Source: a virus
DNA length: 27,377 nucleotides
Virus record (IMG/VR): IMGVR_UViG_3300042305_002047
Coordinates: 1-27,377 of that record
Reading direction: 5' to 3' (one strand)
Part shown: positions 1 through 6,759 of the stretch, piece by piece
Numbering within the stretch: position 1 is the stretch's first letter
Layout: every line of letters begins with the position of its first letter
The notes under the pieces: generated by a model
Seen by the model: only the letters and a program-made list of their open reading frames with translations
The model's database searches: none
What the model was told of the DNA's origin: nothing
Program-made: the position numbers and the translations under genes

Positions 1-117
1 GTGGGCCTCGCCGCGGTGACGGCGCTCACCCGCGCGTGCGACGTGGTGGTCCCCGACCCGCCCGGCGAGGTGGTGCAGCTGCTCCCGGTGCGCTTCGACG
101 CGGGAGCGCGGGAGTGA
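1..117 (+). CDS. C-terminal end of an unknown protein, open to the left edge
   Basis: An open frame runs from the first base to a TGA at 115-117 (38 residues visible). The GTG at position 1 could be the start, but the frame is open at the edge, so it is more likely the tail of a longer gene. The peptide alternates hydrophobic and charged residues (CDVVVPDPPGEVVQLLPV) with high GC at third codon positions, which looks coding. No family is recognisable. Its stop overlaps the GTG of the next small frame (GTGA), the joining style seen throughout the window, which suggests it belongs to the phage. If the nearby core is attP, this is the end of the phage late region. Confidence 0.5.
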   Translation: MGLAAVTALTRACDVVVPDPPGEVVQLLPVRFDAGARE

Positions 118-242
118 GCCGCGTGCGCCGCCTCTGGCTCACCCTCGCGCTGCTGGTGCTGCGCCCGCGGCCGTCGGTCGGCGTGCTGCACCGGCTGCAC
201 CGCCCGCGGGATGCGCGCGGATCGCGCTGCGGGCGGTGGTAG
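114..242 (+). CDS. Small hypothetical protein with an N-terminal hydrophobic stretch
   Basis: This 42-residue frame starts with GTG at 114, overlapping the previous stop as GTGA, and ends with TAG at 240-242. Residues 7-16 (LWLTLALLVL) are hydrophobic and preceded by arginines, which would fit a short membrane anchor; the rest is Arg/His rich. The translational-coupling overlap is the main support. Its size and position after a late-type gene could suit a lysis accessory protein, but nothing in the sequence proves this. It could also be a chance frame, since long open frames are common at this GC content. Confidence 0.35.
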   Translation: MSRVRRLWLTLALLVLRPRPSVGVLHRLHRPRDARGSRCGRW

Positions 243-251
243 GCTAGTCCC

Positions 252-269
252 GCGCCGTCGACCCGGCGC
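252..269 (+). terminator. GC hairpin after the 114-242 frame
   Basis: GCGCCG (252-257) and CGGCGC (264-269) form a perfect 6-bp stem with a 6-nt loop, 10 bases after the last stop. There is only a TT after it, so it is a weak terminator candidate. Confidence 0.25.
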
Positions 270-306
270 TTGCGCCTCGCGGTCGCGTCCGCCCCACGAC
301 ACGGGG

Positions 307-395
307 CACTCCCCCGCACCGCCCCGCGTCCTGCGACGGCGACACTCCCCCCGCCTCCAACCCGCCACGGTCCACCGGGATCTGCCACACTCCCC
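307..395. repeat. Three direct copies of CACTCCCC in a gene-poor stretch
   Basis: Exact 8-mers occur at 307-314, 343-350 and 388-395 within the non-coding stretch 243-397. They lie 240-320 bp from the attachment core, so they could be arm-type integrase or excisionase sites, or operators for the gene at 398. Function is inferred only from position. Confidence 0.45.
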
Positions 396-397
396 GG

Positions 398-625
398 GTG
401 ACCCCCGCCGACCTCGCCCACCTCGCCGCTGTCGCTGACCGCGAGCTCGCCCGCTGCGCCACGGAGGCCGAGCGCGTGGCCGCGAGGCGCATGGCGTGGG
501 CGCTGGTGCGGGCGATCTCAGCCGCGCCCGTAGGGGTGAACGACTCACCCGTAACCGGGCACGCTTCGGCGCCCGTCGTCGCTGGCACCCCTCACCCGGC
601 CGACAAACGCCGACGAATGCCGTAA
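398..625 (+). CDS. Small hypothetical protein convergent with the integrase
   Basis: This is a 75-residue protein with a GTG start at 398. The first 40 residues are Ala/Arg/Glu rich and strongly helix-forming (ADLAHLAAVADRELARC, then an ERVAARRMAWALVRAI segment), while the C-terminal half is Pro/Thr/Arg rich and looks unstructured. No family is recognised. It converges on the integrase and their 3' ends overlap by 34 bases. No good Shine-Dalgarno precedes the GTG (CTCCCCGG instead), so the start is uncertain. The last CACTCCCC repeat sits three bases before the start codon, so that repeat could regulate it. Confidence 0.5.
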   Translation: MTPADLAHLAAVADRELARCATEAERVAARRMAWALVRAISAAPVGVNDSPVTGHASAPVVAGTPHPADKRRRMP

Positions 626-1941
626 GATCCGGGTTCGAATCCCTCTCCCAGAACCTCACCAACGCGCTGCGCCGCAGGCACTTTCGCGCTTTCGGCCTCG
701 ACGCGCTCACCCCTACGCTCACCCGCAAGCCTCGCGGCGAGGGTCGCGGCGAGCTCCAGCCGGAGCATCTCGGCGCACTGCCGCTGCCACGACGGGGCGA
801 CGTAGGCGTCGCGGGCGCTGCCCCCTGACGGGGTGTGCGTCCACCTCGACGCGATGGACTCGGCCATGCCGGCGTCGGCGCAGAGGGACGCGAACGTGTG
901 TCTGAGGTCGTGGACCCTGTGCGCCGCGAGCCCGGCCCCGGTGAGGTCGCGCTGCAGGTCCCGCCACACGGCGGATTGCCGCCGCGCGCTGCCCACCGAG
1001 GGCACGGCCCGATGCGCGCGCGCCGGGACCACGAGGTCAGCCGGCCTGGGCTCGCGCCCGTACCAGGTGCTCCACCGCGCGTGCCAGGCCGTGAGCACCG
1101 CGCCGAGCACCGGGTGCAGCGGGACCTCCCTCACCGCGCGGGTCTTCGTTGCGCGTCGCTCCCCGGTGCGCCCGTCGACCTGCTCGGCGAGGACCACCGC
1201 GTCGAGGGGCTCGCGCGGCGACAGGTCGCACCATCGCAGGCCCGCGGCCTCACCGAGCCGCGCGCCCGTGAGCAGCAGCAGGGCGTAGAGCACGGCCCGG
1301 TCATCCTCGATGCCGCCGTCGCCGAGGAGCTGCTCCACCTCGAGGCGCGAGAGCCGGTAGCCCCGCCGTCGCTCCGGGTGGGCGTCCTCGGCGCCCGGGA
1401 GCACGTCGCCCGGGATCACCGCACACGGGTCCTGCGAGAGCAGGCCGTCGAAGACGGCGCGGCTCAAGGCCCGGCGCAGCACGTCGTAGGCGTTGCGCAC
1501 CGTGCGCTCGGCGGGCGGGCGGTCGTAGCGCGTGCGTCGCCCGCGGACCTCATCGAGCCACGCGGCGACGTCCCGCGGGGTGACCGTGCGGAGCTGCTGC
1601 GCGCCGAGGCGGCTCCCCGCGAGGTAGAGCGCCACGCGGCGGGCGTCGGTCGCCGCGGTGGTGTAGCTCTGCGCGGCGCACCAGCGCGCGACCCACTCCG
1701 CGACCGTGGCCCCGGGCGGCGGCGCGGCCGATGGCGGGGACCACTGCCCGGCGTCGTAGAGGGCTTGCGTGCGGCGGGCGAAGGCGAGGGCGTAGGCGGC
1801 GGTCACGGCGCCCTCGGTGCGCGTGATGCGGACCTCGGCGCGGGGGGAGCGGCCTCGGACGTGGGGCTCGCGGTGGAGGGTGACGCGGGCGTAGCGCACG
1901 CCGGCGCGGAGGATCACGGAGCCCTGGGGGCGGCGGGGCAT
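592..1941 (-). CDS. int: Tyrosine-type site-specific integrase
   Basis: This 449-residue tyrosine recombinase integrates and, with a directionality factor, excises the phage genome. Residues 80-175 form a SAM-like core-binding domain and 195-390 the catalytic domain. The catalytic set is visible: Arg228 (TGARLGE), Lys266 (TKTRAV), His344/Arg347 (HDLRHTF), His369 (RWTHT) and nucleophile Tyr380 (RDAYVAP). The N-terminal part could be an arm-binding domain. About 69 residues follow the tyrosine, an unusually long tail. Its last codons (GEGFEPGS) are the reverse complement of a tRNA T-arm-like sequence, so the attachment core lies inside the gene. The ATG at 1941 has no strong Shine-Dalgarno. It is the last gene of the leftward operon, 12 bases after the excisionase-like gene. 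Confidence 0.93.
   Translation of the reverse strand: MPRRPQGSVILRAGVRYARVTLHREPHVRGRSPRAEVRITRTEGAVTAAYALAFARRTQALYDAGQWSPPSAAPPPGATVAEWVARWCAAQSYTTAATDARRVALYLAGSRLGAQQLRTVTPRDVAAWLDEVRGRRTRYDRPPAERTVRNAYDVLRRALSRAVFDGLLSQDPCAVIPGDVLPGAEDAHPERRRGYRLSRLEVEQLLGDGGIEDDRAVLYALLLLTGARLGEAAGLRWCDLSPREPLDAVVLAEQVDGRTGERRATKTRAVREVPLHPVLGAVLTAWHARWSTWYGREPRPADLVVPARAHRAVPSVGSARRQSAVWRDLQRDLTGAGLAAHRVHDLRHTFASLCADAGMAESIASRWTHTPSGGSARDAYVAPSWQRQCAEMLRLELAATLAARLAGERRGERVEAESAKVPAAQRVGEVLGEGFEPGSYGIRRRLSAG
629..655 (+). other. attP: Candidate attP core: tRNA 3'-end-like sequence within int
   Basis: GGGTTCGAATCCC at 631-643 has the invariant T-loop TTCGAAT flanked by a 3-bp GGG/CCC stem, followed by TCTCCCAGAACC, which resembles an acceptor-stem 3' strand and ACC end. 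Pairing fails beyond the third stem base (CC opposite TC), and no D-arm or anticodon arm lies upstream, so this is only the 3' part of a tRNA gene. It lies in the int 3' coding end, the classic location for a tRNA-integrating phage core. Confidence 0.65.
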
Positions 1942-1953
1942 GGGTCGGGGAGG

Positions 1954-2268
1954 CTATCCCCGTCCGAGCTCGCGGTCGATCTCACCGAGGGTCTGGTCGA
2001 CGGTCTGCCGTTGCCACGCCGGGACCGGGCGCGCAGGGGCGTCGAGGCCCACGCGGTCGACGTCGGCGACGGCCACGAGGGCAACGCCGCCGACCTCGCG
2101 GATGGACACGCCTGCGCGCTGGCACCACTCGCGGAAGGCCCGCGCGGTGGGGAAGCCTCGGGCCGCGGCTTCGCCCGAGAGCGTGCGCCAGGCCACCCGG
2201 GCGTCGTTGGACGCGACGGCATCGGCGAGGGCCGCGGTGAGGGCGGCGATGCGCTGCGGGTCAGCCAC
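1954..2268 (-). CDS. Putative excisionase-like or helix-turn-helix DNA-binding protein
   Basis: This 104-residue protein lies immediately upstream of the integrase in the same operon. Residues 39-71 (ARAFREWCQRAG then a VSIREVGG turn and ALVAVADVD) resemble the winged-helix fold of excisionase/AlpA-type proteins, in which a recognition helix is followed by a beta wing. A position next to int also suits a recombination directionality factor. The GTG start at 2268 overlaps the upstream stop (GTGGCTGA), and the next residues are ADPQR. The frame can be extended upstream to 2331, but that part lies inside the neighbouring gene and was discarded. The excisionase role is inferred from position and a weak motif. 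Confidence 0.7.
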   Translation of the reverse strand: MADPQRIAALTAALADAVASNDARVAWRTLSGEAAARGFPTARAFREWCQRAGVSIREVGGVALVAVADVDRVGLDAPARPVPAWQRQTVDQTLGEIDRELGRG

Positions 2269-2959
2269 GGCTTTGCATCGCCCCCCGCCGCACCCACGCC
2301 ACGAGCGTCTCGCCCGTCGCGTCGGCGTCACGCCAGCCCGCTGCCGTGGCCGCAGCGCGCAGGGCGTCCACGCACGCCACGAGGGGCGCTTGCTGCGCGA
2401 CCGTGGCCGCAGCGACGGCGCCGAGGTCGTGGTGCGAGTGCGTACGCAGCGCGGGCGGCGCGCCCTTGAGCGCGTTGGCCACGGCCGTCAGGATGCCCTC
2501 TTGCCGCGCGATGAGGTCGTGCTCGCCGTCGCGTTCCGCGCGCAGGGCGTCCCGCTCCGCGGTCACGCGCTGTGCGGCTTCGACCACCGCCTCCCCGTCG
2601 CGAGGGTCGACAATGCGCGCGACCTCTCGGACGATGTCCGCGAAGAACCCCGCGCGAAGCGTGGCGCTGCCGCAGGCGGTCGACGCTGCGCGGTGGTCCA
2701 CGATCAGGCCATCCCGCTCCGCGGTCACGGCGGCGAGCTGCGCGGCGAGCTCTGCGCGCGTCGGCTCGCCGGGGGCGAGGATCTCGCGAGGGCGGTCCGG
2801 CCACCGCAGCGTGAGGCGCACCACCGCAGCCCACGGCACAACGCCGAACTCAATGCCATGCAACGCCGAGCCCTCCGCGCTCCACTCACCGCTGCGCCGA
2901 ACGACCCGCACCTCCCGCACCTCGCCCGACGCGAGGACCACCCGCCACGTCTCAGCCAC
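2261..2959 (-). CDS. Hypothetical coiled-coil protein
   Basis: This 232-residue protein of unknown family starts with GTG at 2959, preceded by GGAGGTG at 5-base spacing, a strong ribosome site that decides the start. Residues 1-60 look like a beta-rich domain (ETWRVVLASGEVREVRVV). Residues 70-95 and 130-160 are Ala/Glu/Arg-rich helices with coiled-coil character (AELAAQLAAVTAERDGL; RVTAERDALRAERDGEHDL). The C-terminal 50 residues are alpha-helical. It overlaps its neighbours at both ends. Small coiled-coil proteins are common in phage early regions; no function can be named. Confidence 0.75.
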   Translation of the reverse strand: MAETWRVVLASGEVREVRVVRRSGEWSAEGSALHGIEFGVVPWAAVVRLTLRWPDRPREILAPGEPTRAELAAQLAAVTAERDGLIVDHRAASTACGSATLRAGFFADIVREVARIVDPRDGEAVVEAAQRVTAERDALRAERDGEHDLIARQEGILTAVANALKGAPPALRTHSHHDLGAVAAATVAQQAPLVACVDALRAAATAAGWRDADATGETLVAWVRRGAMQSRG

Positions 2960-3329
2960 GGGACACCTCCGCTTCCACCACCGCGAGGGCATACCTGCAC
3001 CCGCGGGCCATCGCCTCATGCCACGCGAGCCGCGCCGTGAGCCTGTCGCGCAGCGCGGTCACGACCTCGCGCGCCGCACGGGTCGCGTGGTGGCCGTCGA
3101 GGGCGACGCGCGCCCCGGTGCCCCACTCGCCCACGCGGACGCTGATGGTCGCCACCGTGCTCGGCGCGCGGACGCCGCGAGCGTCGCACGACACGTCGAC
3201 CTGGACGTGGGCGCCGGGGACGTGCGGGCGCACCGCGTCACGGATGCGACCCGCGAGCGACAACAGCGCCGCGCGGTGGGTGTCGGTGGCGTGGTCCTCG
3301 CCGTCGAGGATGGTCAGCCGCGTGGTCAT
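2952..3329 (-). CDS. Hypothetical early protein
   Basis: This 125-residue protein starts with ATG at 3329, preceded by GGAGGTG at good spacing and overlapping the upstream stop as ATGA. Its composition is mixed alpha/beta: an N-terminal MTTRLTILDGEDHATDT, a helix around 20-35, beta strands around 45-80 (VQVDVSCD, VATISVRVGEWG) and a C-terminal helical stretch (REVVTALRDRLTARLAW). No recognisable motif or family. The same leader sequence (GGAGGTGTCCCG) precedes this gene and the next one, so they may be translated at similar rates. Confidence 0.72.
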   Translation of the reverse strand: MTTRLTILDGEDHATDTHRAALLSLAGRIRDAVRPHVPGAHVQVDVSCDARGVRAPSTVATISVRVGEWGTGARVALDGHHATRAAREVVTALRDRLTARLAWHEAMARGCRYALAVVEAEVSRG

Positions 3330-4066
3330 CGGGACACCTCCGCGCCGTCGCCCCGCGTCACCACGCCACGGCGAACGCCGCTCGCGATGAGCTTCTCCGG
3401 GGTCATCCACTTCGTCTCTCCGGTCGTGGTTCGCACCATGACCTCCACGCCGCGAACCGTTCCGGTGATGGAGTTCCACCCGCCAAGGTCCGCGTTTGCG
3501 ATGCGCCCCGCGTCCGCCGATCCGTGCGCCGCCACGACGTGGTTGATGCGCACCGAATCCACGGCGCCGCTCTCGCGAGCGACAGTCTCGTCTTGGCCCA
3601 CCACGAAGATCCGCAGCGGGCGCACGCGCGAAAGCGTGCGGACCCGATCGCGCCACGCCGTGAGCAGCGCGGGGATGCGGCCGTCATAGTGGAACGGGTC
3701 GAGGTCCGTCGCGCGGATGCTCTCGGCGAAGTCGGGATCGACGCCCGCCAGCGCGTTGAACAGCGCCTGACCCGGCCGCGGCGCGGCCTCCAGCTCCCGC
3801 ACCCGCGCCATCGCGAGCGCGTGCTCCGTGGTGCGCGTCTCCAGCGTGGCGGCGAGGGCGTCGCGCTCACGCTCGGCGCGCTGCAGGTCCCCGATGAGTC
3901 GCGCGATCTCCGTGTGCTCCCCGTGCTCCGTGTCCATCGTCATCCCCTCGCGGGCCGTGCCCGCTGTGTCTCCACACCGCCTGCCGTCGCCCGCGGGGCA
4001 CCACGCCCTCGGCCGGTGCCACCACAGCAGGATCAGCCCCCACGCCCGACACGCGCCCGCGTCCAT
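3326..4066 (-). CDS. Hypothetical coiled-coil protein with alternative starts
   Basis: Starting at the ATG at 4066, which overlaps the DpdA-like stop as TGATG, gives 246 residues. An internal ATG at 3937 has GAGGGG seven bases upstream and would give 203 residues beginning MDTEHGEHTE. I prefer the long form because the extra 43 codons keep very high third-position GC in this frame only and the overlap style matches the operon. The extra part is Trp/Cys rich (CRAWGLILLWWHRPRAWC). Residues about 50-95 form a coiled coil (QRAERERDALAATLE). A beta-rich C-terminal half (GTVRGVEVMVRTTTGETKW) may be a small SH3-like or substrate-binding fold. The family is unknown. Confidence 0.68.
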   Translation of the reverse strand: MDAGACRAWGLILLWWHRPRAWCPAGDGRRCGDTAGTAREGMTMDTEHGEHTEIARLIGDLQRAERERDALAATLETRTTEHALAMARVRELEAAPRPGQALFNALAGVDPDFAESIRATDLDPFHYDGRIPALLTAWRDRVRTLSRVRPLRIFVVGQDETVARESGAVDSVRINHVVAAHGSADAGRIANADLGGWNSITGTVRGVEVMVRTTTGETKWMTPEKLIASGVRRGVVTRGDGAEVSR

Positions 4067-4842
4067 CACGCGACCCCCGCGAGGCAGAGCTGCCGCTGTC
4101 GACTCAGCGACGCGAGCAGGTCATCGCGCCACGAGAGCGCCCACAGCGGGCAGTTCGCGCAGTTCTTGTGGCGCCCGCGGCACTCTGGCAGCGGCAGCTC
4201 ACGCCGCGCGTTGTAGCTCCAGGCGAGGGAGTCGGCAGACGCGAGCACGTCGGCGCTCGCGCGCAGCCCCGTGGCCTTGAAGCCGAAGCCGTGAAGCTGC
4301 AGGCCCGCCTCTGCGAGGCCGCGCATCAGCACCGACGCGGTCATGGTGTTTTGCCTGCGGCACACCGTGCCCACACCCACCACGGGCTCGCGCGCCAGGT
4401 CGATGCCCGCGCGGTCGTAGTCCTCGACGTGCCGCCAGTAGTCCGCCAGCCCCCACCCCTGCAGCACGGGGATCACGGGGGCGCCGAGGGCGCGCAGCTC
4501 CAGCACCGAGGCAATGGTGCGGCGCTGGTGTTCCTCGACGGCAAGGCCCGTGGCCTTGAGCATCACCGGCTCGCACATCCAATCTTGAGGTGAGGCCCAC
4601 GCGAGCCCGCCGACCTCATCGCGGTAGCGCAGCACGGCGCGCGCGTACTCCGCGGCCGGGAGGGTCCAGCGGCCGTTCATGGACAGCTCGGTGAACCCAC
4701 CCGAGTCCAAGGCCCACGACCCGACCGCGCGCGGGAGCGTCTTGTAGCGCCCGAGACTGCGGTGCGACACGAACAGCGGCACGTCGGTGAACCGCGCATC
4801 CGCGAGCCAGTGCGGGTGGTGGGCGCCGAGGAAGAAGTTCAC
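4066..4842 (-). CDS. dpdA: DpdA/TGT-like 7-deazaguanine DNA modification enzyme
   Basis: This 258-residue TIM-barrel protein of the tRNA-guanine transglycosylase superfamily resembles phage DpdA-type proteins, which exchange guanine in DNA for a 7-deazaguanine such as preQ0. Visible landmarks are LDSGGF at 45-50 (the TGT DSGGFQ active-site strand with its Asp), PQDWMCEP at 85-92, PVLQGW at 125-130, VGVGTVCRRQ at 155-164, HGFGFKATG at 184-192, ASADSLAWS at 201-209 (likely nucleophile Asp204), and a Cys/His cluster C221, H225, C228, C231 that could replace the TGT zinc site. The GTG at 4842 has GCGAGG five bases upstream. It overlaps both neighbours. No folE, queC, queD or queE gene lies in the window, so the base precursor must come from the host or from elsewhere in the phage. 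Natural target and base are inferred. Confidence 0.82.
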   Translation of the reverse strand: MNFFLGAHHPHWLADARFTDVPLFVSHRSLGRYKTLPRAVGSWALDSGGFTELSMNGRWTLPAAEYARAVLRYRDEVGGLAWASPQDWMCEPVMLKATGLAVEEHQRRTIASVLELRALGAPVIPVLQGWGLADYWRHVEDYDRAGIDLAREPVVGVGTVCRRQNTMTASVLMRGLAEAGLQLHGFGFKATGLRASADVLASADSLAWSYNARRELPLPECRGRHKNCANCPLWALSWRDDLLASLSRQRQLCLAGVA

Positions 4843-4961
4843 GCGCACCTCGCCGTGACCGCGGCGCACACGGGCACCGCGACGCGCGGATAGGGCTTCG
4901 ACACAGGCAGCGTCGCCCGCTCCAGCAGCGCCCGCAGGCGCGTCGTCTCGTCGGCGCTCAC
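4839..4961 (-). CDS. Very small hypothetical protein
   Basis: This 40-residue frame starts with GTG at 4961, overlapping the upstream stop (GTGA), and its own stop overlaps the GTG of the DpdA-like gene (GTGA). An N-terminal helix (ADETTRLRALLERAT) is followed by a hydrophobic strand-like tail with two cysteines (VAVPVCAAVTARC). The coupled overlaps on both sides are the main evidence that it is translated. It might be a small partner of the DpdA-like enzyme or only a coupling peptide. No family is recognised. Confidence 0.55.
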   Translation of the reverse strand: MSADETTRLRALLERATLPVSKPYPRVAVPVCAAVTARCA

Positions 4962-5251
4962 GCCACGCCCTCCGTGCTCGCCACGACGGGCGCGGCCGGG
5001 GTGAGCGTGCGCCAGCGGCCGGGGGCGATCTCCTCGACCTCCTCCCACAGCAGCGCGCGGAAGTGCCCGACGGTCGGCATCCCCACCGGGCACCAGCACG
5101 GGCCGTCGTCGTCGACGCCGCGCACCTCGTGGGCGATGCCGTCGACGATCACCACCTGGTCGCGCTGCATCCCGCGGATCACCACGGGCGGCGGCTCGTC
5201 GGGCGCACGCTCCCGCACGCGGGGCGCGTCGAGCAGCAGGGCGAGCTGCAT
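4958..5251 (-). CDS. Small protein with an N-terminal clamp-binding-like peptide
   Basis: This 97-residue protein starts with ATG at 5251 and overlaps the upstream stop as TGATG. It opens MQLALLLDAP, in which QLALL resembles the QLxLF sliding-clamp-binding consensus. The rest looks like a small beta-rich domain: VVIRGMQRDQVVIVDGIAHEV (positions 28-48) reads as two strands with a turn, followed by DDDGPCWCPVGMPTVGHFRALLWEEVEEI. The CWC pair could bind metal but lacks obvious partners. The family is not recognised. It sits in the DpdA/kinase segment of the early operon. Confidence 0.7.
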   Translation of the reverse strand: MQLALLLDAPRVRERAPDEPPPVVIRGMQRDQVVIVDGIAHEVRGVDDDGPCWCPVGMPTVGHFRALLWEEVEEIAPGRWRTLTPAAPVVASTEGVA

Positions 5252-5502
5252 CACAGCGCACCCCCGACGCGCACCATTGCGCGCCACCGGCGATCCGCCT
5301 GGACCCACACCGTCGCACCCTCGGGCACGTCGCCCGCGACCCACGCGCGGCCCCGCGGGGCGTCGTCGCGCACCACGTGGTCACGCGCGGTGTCGTGGCC
5401 CGGCGCGAGCACGCAGAGCGCGTCGGCGGGGATGGACACGGGCTCGCTGCCCTGGACGTGGCGCATGGGGACCGTGCGGGCTGCTAGCTCCAACTGCGTC
5501 AT
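5251..5502 (-). CDS. Small beta-rich protein starting MTQLEL
   Basis: This 83-residue protein starts with ATG at 5502, overlapping the kinase stop as ATGA. It opens MTQLELAA, a QLxL clamp-binding-like peptide nearly identical to that of the gene ending at 6517 although the codons differ. The remainder looks like a compact all-beta domain (SEPVSIPADALCVLAPG, DDAPRGRAWVAGDV, ATVWVQADRRWRAMVRV). No catalytic motif or recognised family. Its neighbours are a P-loop kinase upstream and another clamp-motif protein downstream. Confidence 0.7.
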   Translation of the reverse strand: MTQLELAARTVPMRHVQGSEPVSIPADALCVLAPGHDTARDHVVRDDAPRGRAWVAGDVPEGATVWVQADRRWRAMVRVGGAL

Positions 5503-6041
5503 CGAAGCACCCCGCGCGCCCATGCGAGCAGCCCCGCGGCCACCGCGTCGGCGGGGCGGGAGGTGTCGAAGCGCGGCACTGCGGTCCCCGCCCACCACGC
5601 ATAGGCCTCGCGAAGCTTGCGGTGCATCTCGTTCGCGGGCGTGCCGCGCGCCTTCAGCCGCGCATCGAGCACGGGGTCGGGCGCCCACAGCAGCGCGCCG
5701 TCACAGCGAGGGAGCCACCTCGCCTCGGCGTGCGCGAGGTCGGTCAGCCCGAAGAGGTTGCGGTGTTCGAGCTTCAGCAGCGCCGCCATCGCGCTCCCGA
5801 GGCACCACGTCGAGGGCGTCCACCGATCTGCCACGATCACCGCGGCGGTCGTGTTGCGGACCATCTCGTGCCGCTGCCGCGCGTAGTCCAGCGCCGCGGC
5901 CACAACGTCGTCCGTCACGGGCTTCGCGTGGTGGAACGCCACCGCGTCGACGCCCTCGGCGCGCAGGGCAGCGGCGAGGCGGTCGGCGTGCGTGCTCTTG
6001 CCGCAGCCGTCGGGGCCTTCGAGCGCGAGGATGCGTGTCAT
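5499..6041 (-). CDS. Thymidylate-kinase-like P-loop nucleotide kinase
   Basis: This 180-residue P-loop kinase resembles thymidylate kinases, which phosphorylate dTMP to dTDP for DNA synthesis. The Walker A motif GPDGCGKST is at residues 9-17, a kinase-type HHAKP segment at 37-41 and the dTMP-kinase signature DRW at 72-74. The LID region near 130-150 (RLKARGTPANEMHRKL) carries basic residues. The length is slightly below that of a typical 200-residue enzyme. The ATG at 6041 overlaps the upstream stop as ATGA. In phages such enzymes feed the dNTP pool, and some act on modified nucleotides; here it lies three genes upstream of the DpdA-like enzyme. Substrate specificity cannot be read from the sequence. 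Confidence 0.85.
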   Translation of the reverse strand: MTRILALEGPDGCGKSTHADRLAAALRAEGVDAVAFHHAKPVTDDVVAAALDYARQRHEMVRNTTAAVIVADRWTPSTWCLGSAMAALLKLEHRNLFGLTDLAHAEARWLPRCDGALLWAPDPVLDARLKARGTPANEMHRKLREAYAWWAGTAVPRFDTSRPADAVAAGLLAWARGVLR

Positions 6042-6520
6042 CGCCCCATCTCCCCGCGGATCATCTCCGCGATCTCCGATGCCCTCTGCTCCACGCCCTC
6101 GCCTCGCGGCAGCACCCGGTCGAGCCGCGTGAGTTCACGCGAGAGCGCGGCGAACTCCGGCTCGTGCCGGTCGTTGAGCAGGTCGAGCAGCACCGCGCAC
6201 AGCACGGTCGCGCGCGGCTCCGCGCTGGCGTTGATCGCGTCGGCCATGCGCGTCATGGCCCGCACGCAACGGGCCTTGTAGCCGTCGTCGGTGGTGATCC
6301 GATGCGCGCGGGACACGGCCTTGCACGCCGCGAGCACGTCGCGGTCATGCGGCGCGGGCGGGCGCGGCACCGAGGCGCTGGTGCACCACGAGTCCGCCGC
6401 CGCCGTCGCGATCAGCGCGAGGTCCAGCCGCGCGCTGCCGCGGTGCGGGGTCGTCACGTGGATCGCGAGGTCCACGAGGGAGTGCCGCGGCATGGGCCGC
6501 AAGAGCATCGCGGGGATCAC
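6038..6520 (-). CDS. Hypothetical helical protein
   Basis: This 160-residue protein of unknown family starts with GTG at 6520, overlapping the upstream stop as GTGA. It is predominantly helical: LDLALIATAAADSWC near 34-48, ARCVRAMTRMADAINA near 86-101 and TVLCAVLLDLLNDRHEPEF near 107-125, ending in a charged helix (EQRASEIAEMIRGEMGR). The fold could be a small helical bundle. There are no catalytic motifs. It shares the operon with the kinase. Confidence 0.68.
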   Translation of the reverse strand: MIPAMLLRPMPRHSLVDLAIHVTTPHRGSARLDLALIATAAADSWCTSASVPRPPAPHDRDVLAACKAVSRAHRITTDDGYKARCVRAMTRMADAINASAEPRATVLCAVLLDLLNDRHEPEFAALSRELTRLDRVLPRGEGVEQRASEIAEMIRGEMGR

Positions 6521-6759
6521 GCCACACCTCGCAGCCGCACCGTCACGGGCGTGATGTCGTCCAGCACGTCCAGCGTGGGCACCTCGGCCCTGCTCTCGTC
6601 GCGGAGGTGCGGCGCGACGATCCGCACCACGCGCTCGACCTGCGCCTCGCGGGCGAGCCATGCGCGGTGGCGGCGGCGCAGCATGTCCAGGCGCTGCCCG
6701 CGGGTGAGCGCGGGCGCGGCGGGCACGAGCTCGAGCTGCGTCATGTGTAGCTGCGTCAC
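6517..6759 (-). CDS. Small protein with tandem MTQL-type N-terminus
   Basis: This 80-residue protein starts with GTG at 6759 (GTGA overlap) or with the internal ATG at 6744. Translation from GTG gives VTQLHMTQLELVP, in effect two consecutive TQL starts; from ATG it begins MTQLELVPAAP. QLELV resembles a sliding-clamp-binding pentapeptide. The middle is a basic helix (GQRLDMLRRRHRAWLAREAQVERVV split around residue 35), and the end is an acidic/hydrophobic segment. It could be a small DNA- or clamp-associated protein; no family is known to me. Confidence 0.68.
   Translation of the reverse strand: MTQLHMTQLELVPAAPALTRGQRLDMLRRRHRAWLAREAQVERVVRIVAPHLRDESRAEVPTLDVLDDITPVTVRLRGVA

Noticed and set aside
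577-656. A complete tRNA gene ending at the T-arm-like sequence
   Set aside because: No D-arm or anticodon arm can be folded upstream, and the T-stem pairs for only three bases, so only a 3' fragment is present.
835-2469. A 544-residue plus-strand open frame across the integrase
   Set aside because: Antisense shadow of int and the excisionase-like gene; low-complexity Arg/Gly/Ala composition and no ribosome site.
4066-6041. A complete preQ0/queuosine synthesis cluster around the DpdA-like gene
   Set aside because: The neighbours show no FolE, QueC, QueD or QueE motifs; only a thymidylate-kinase-like enzyme and small unknown proteins.
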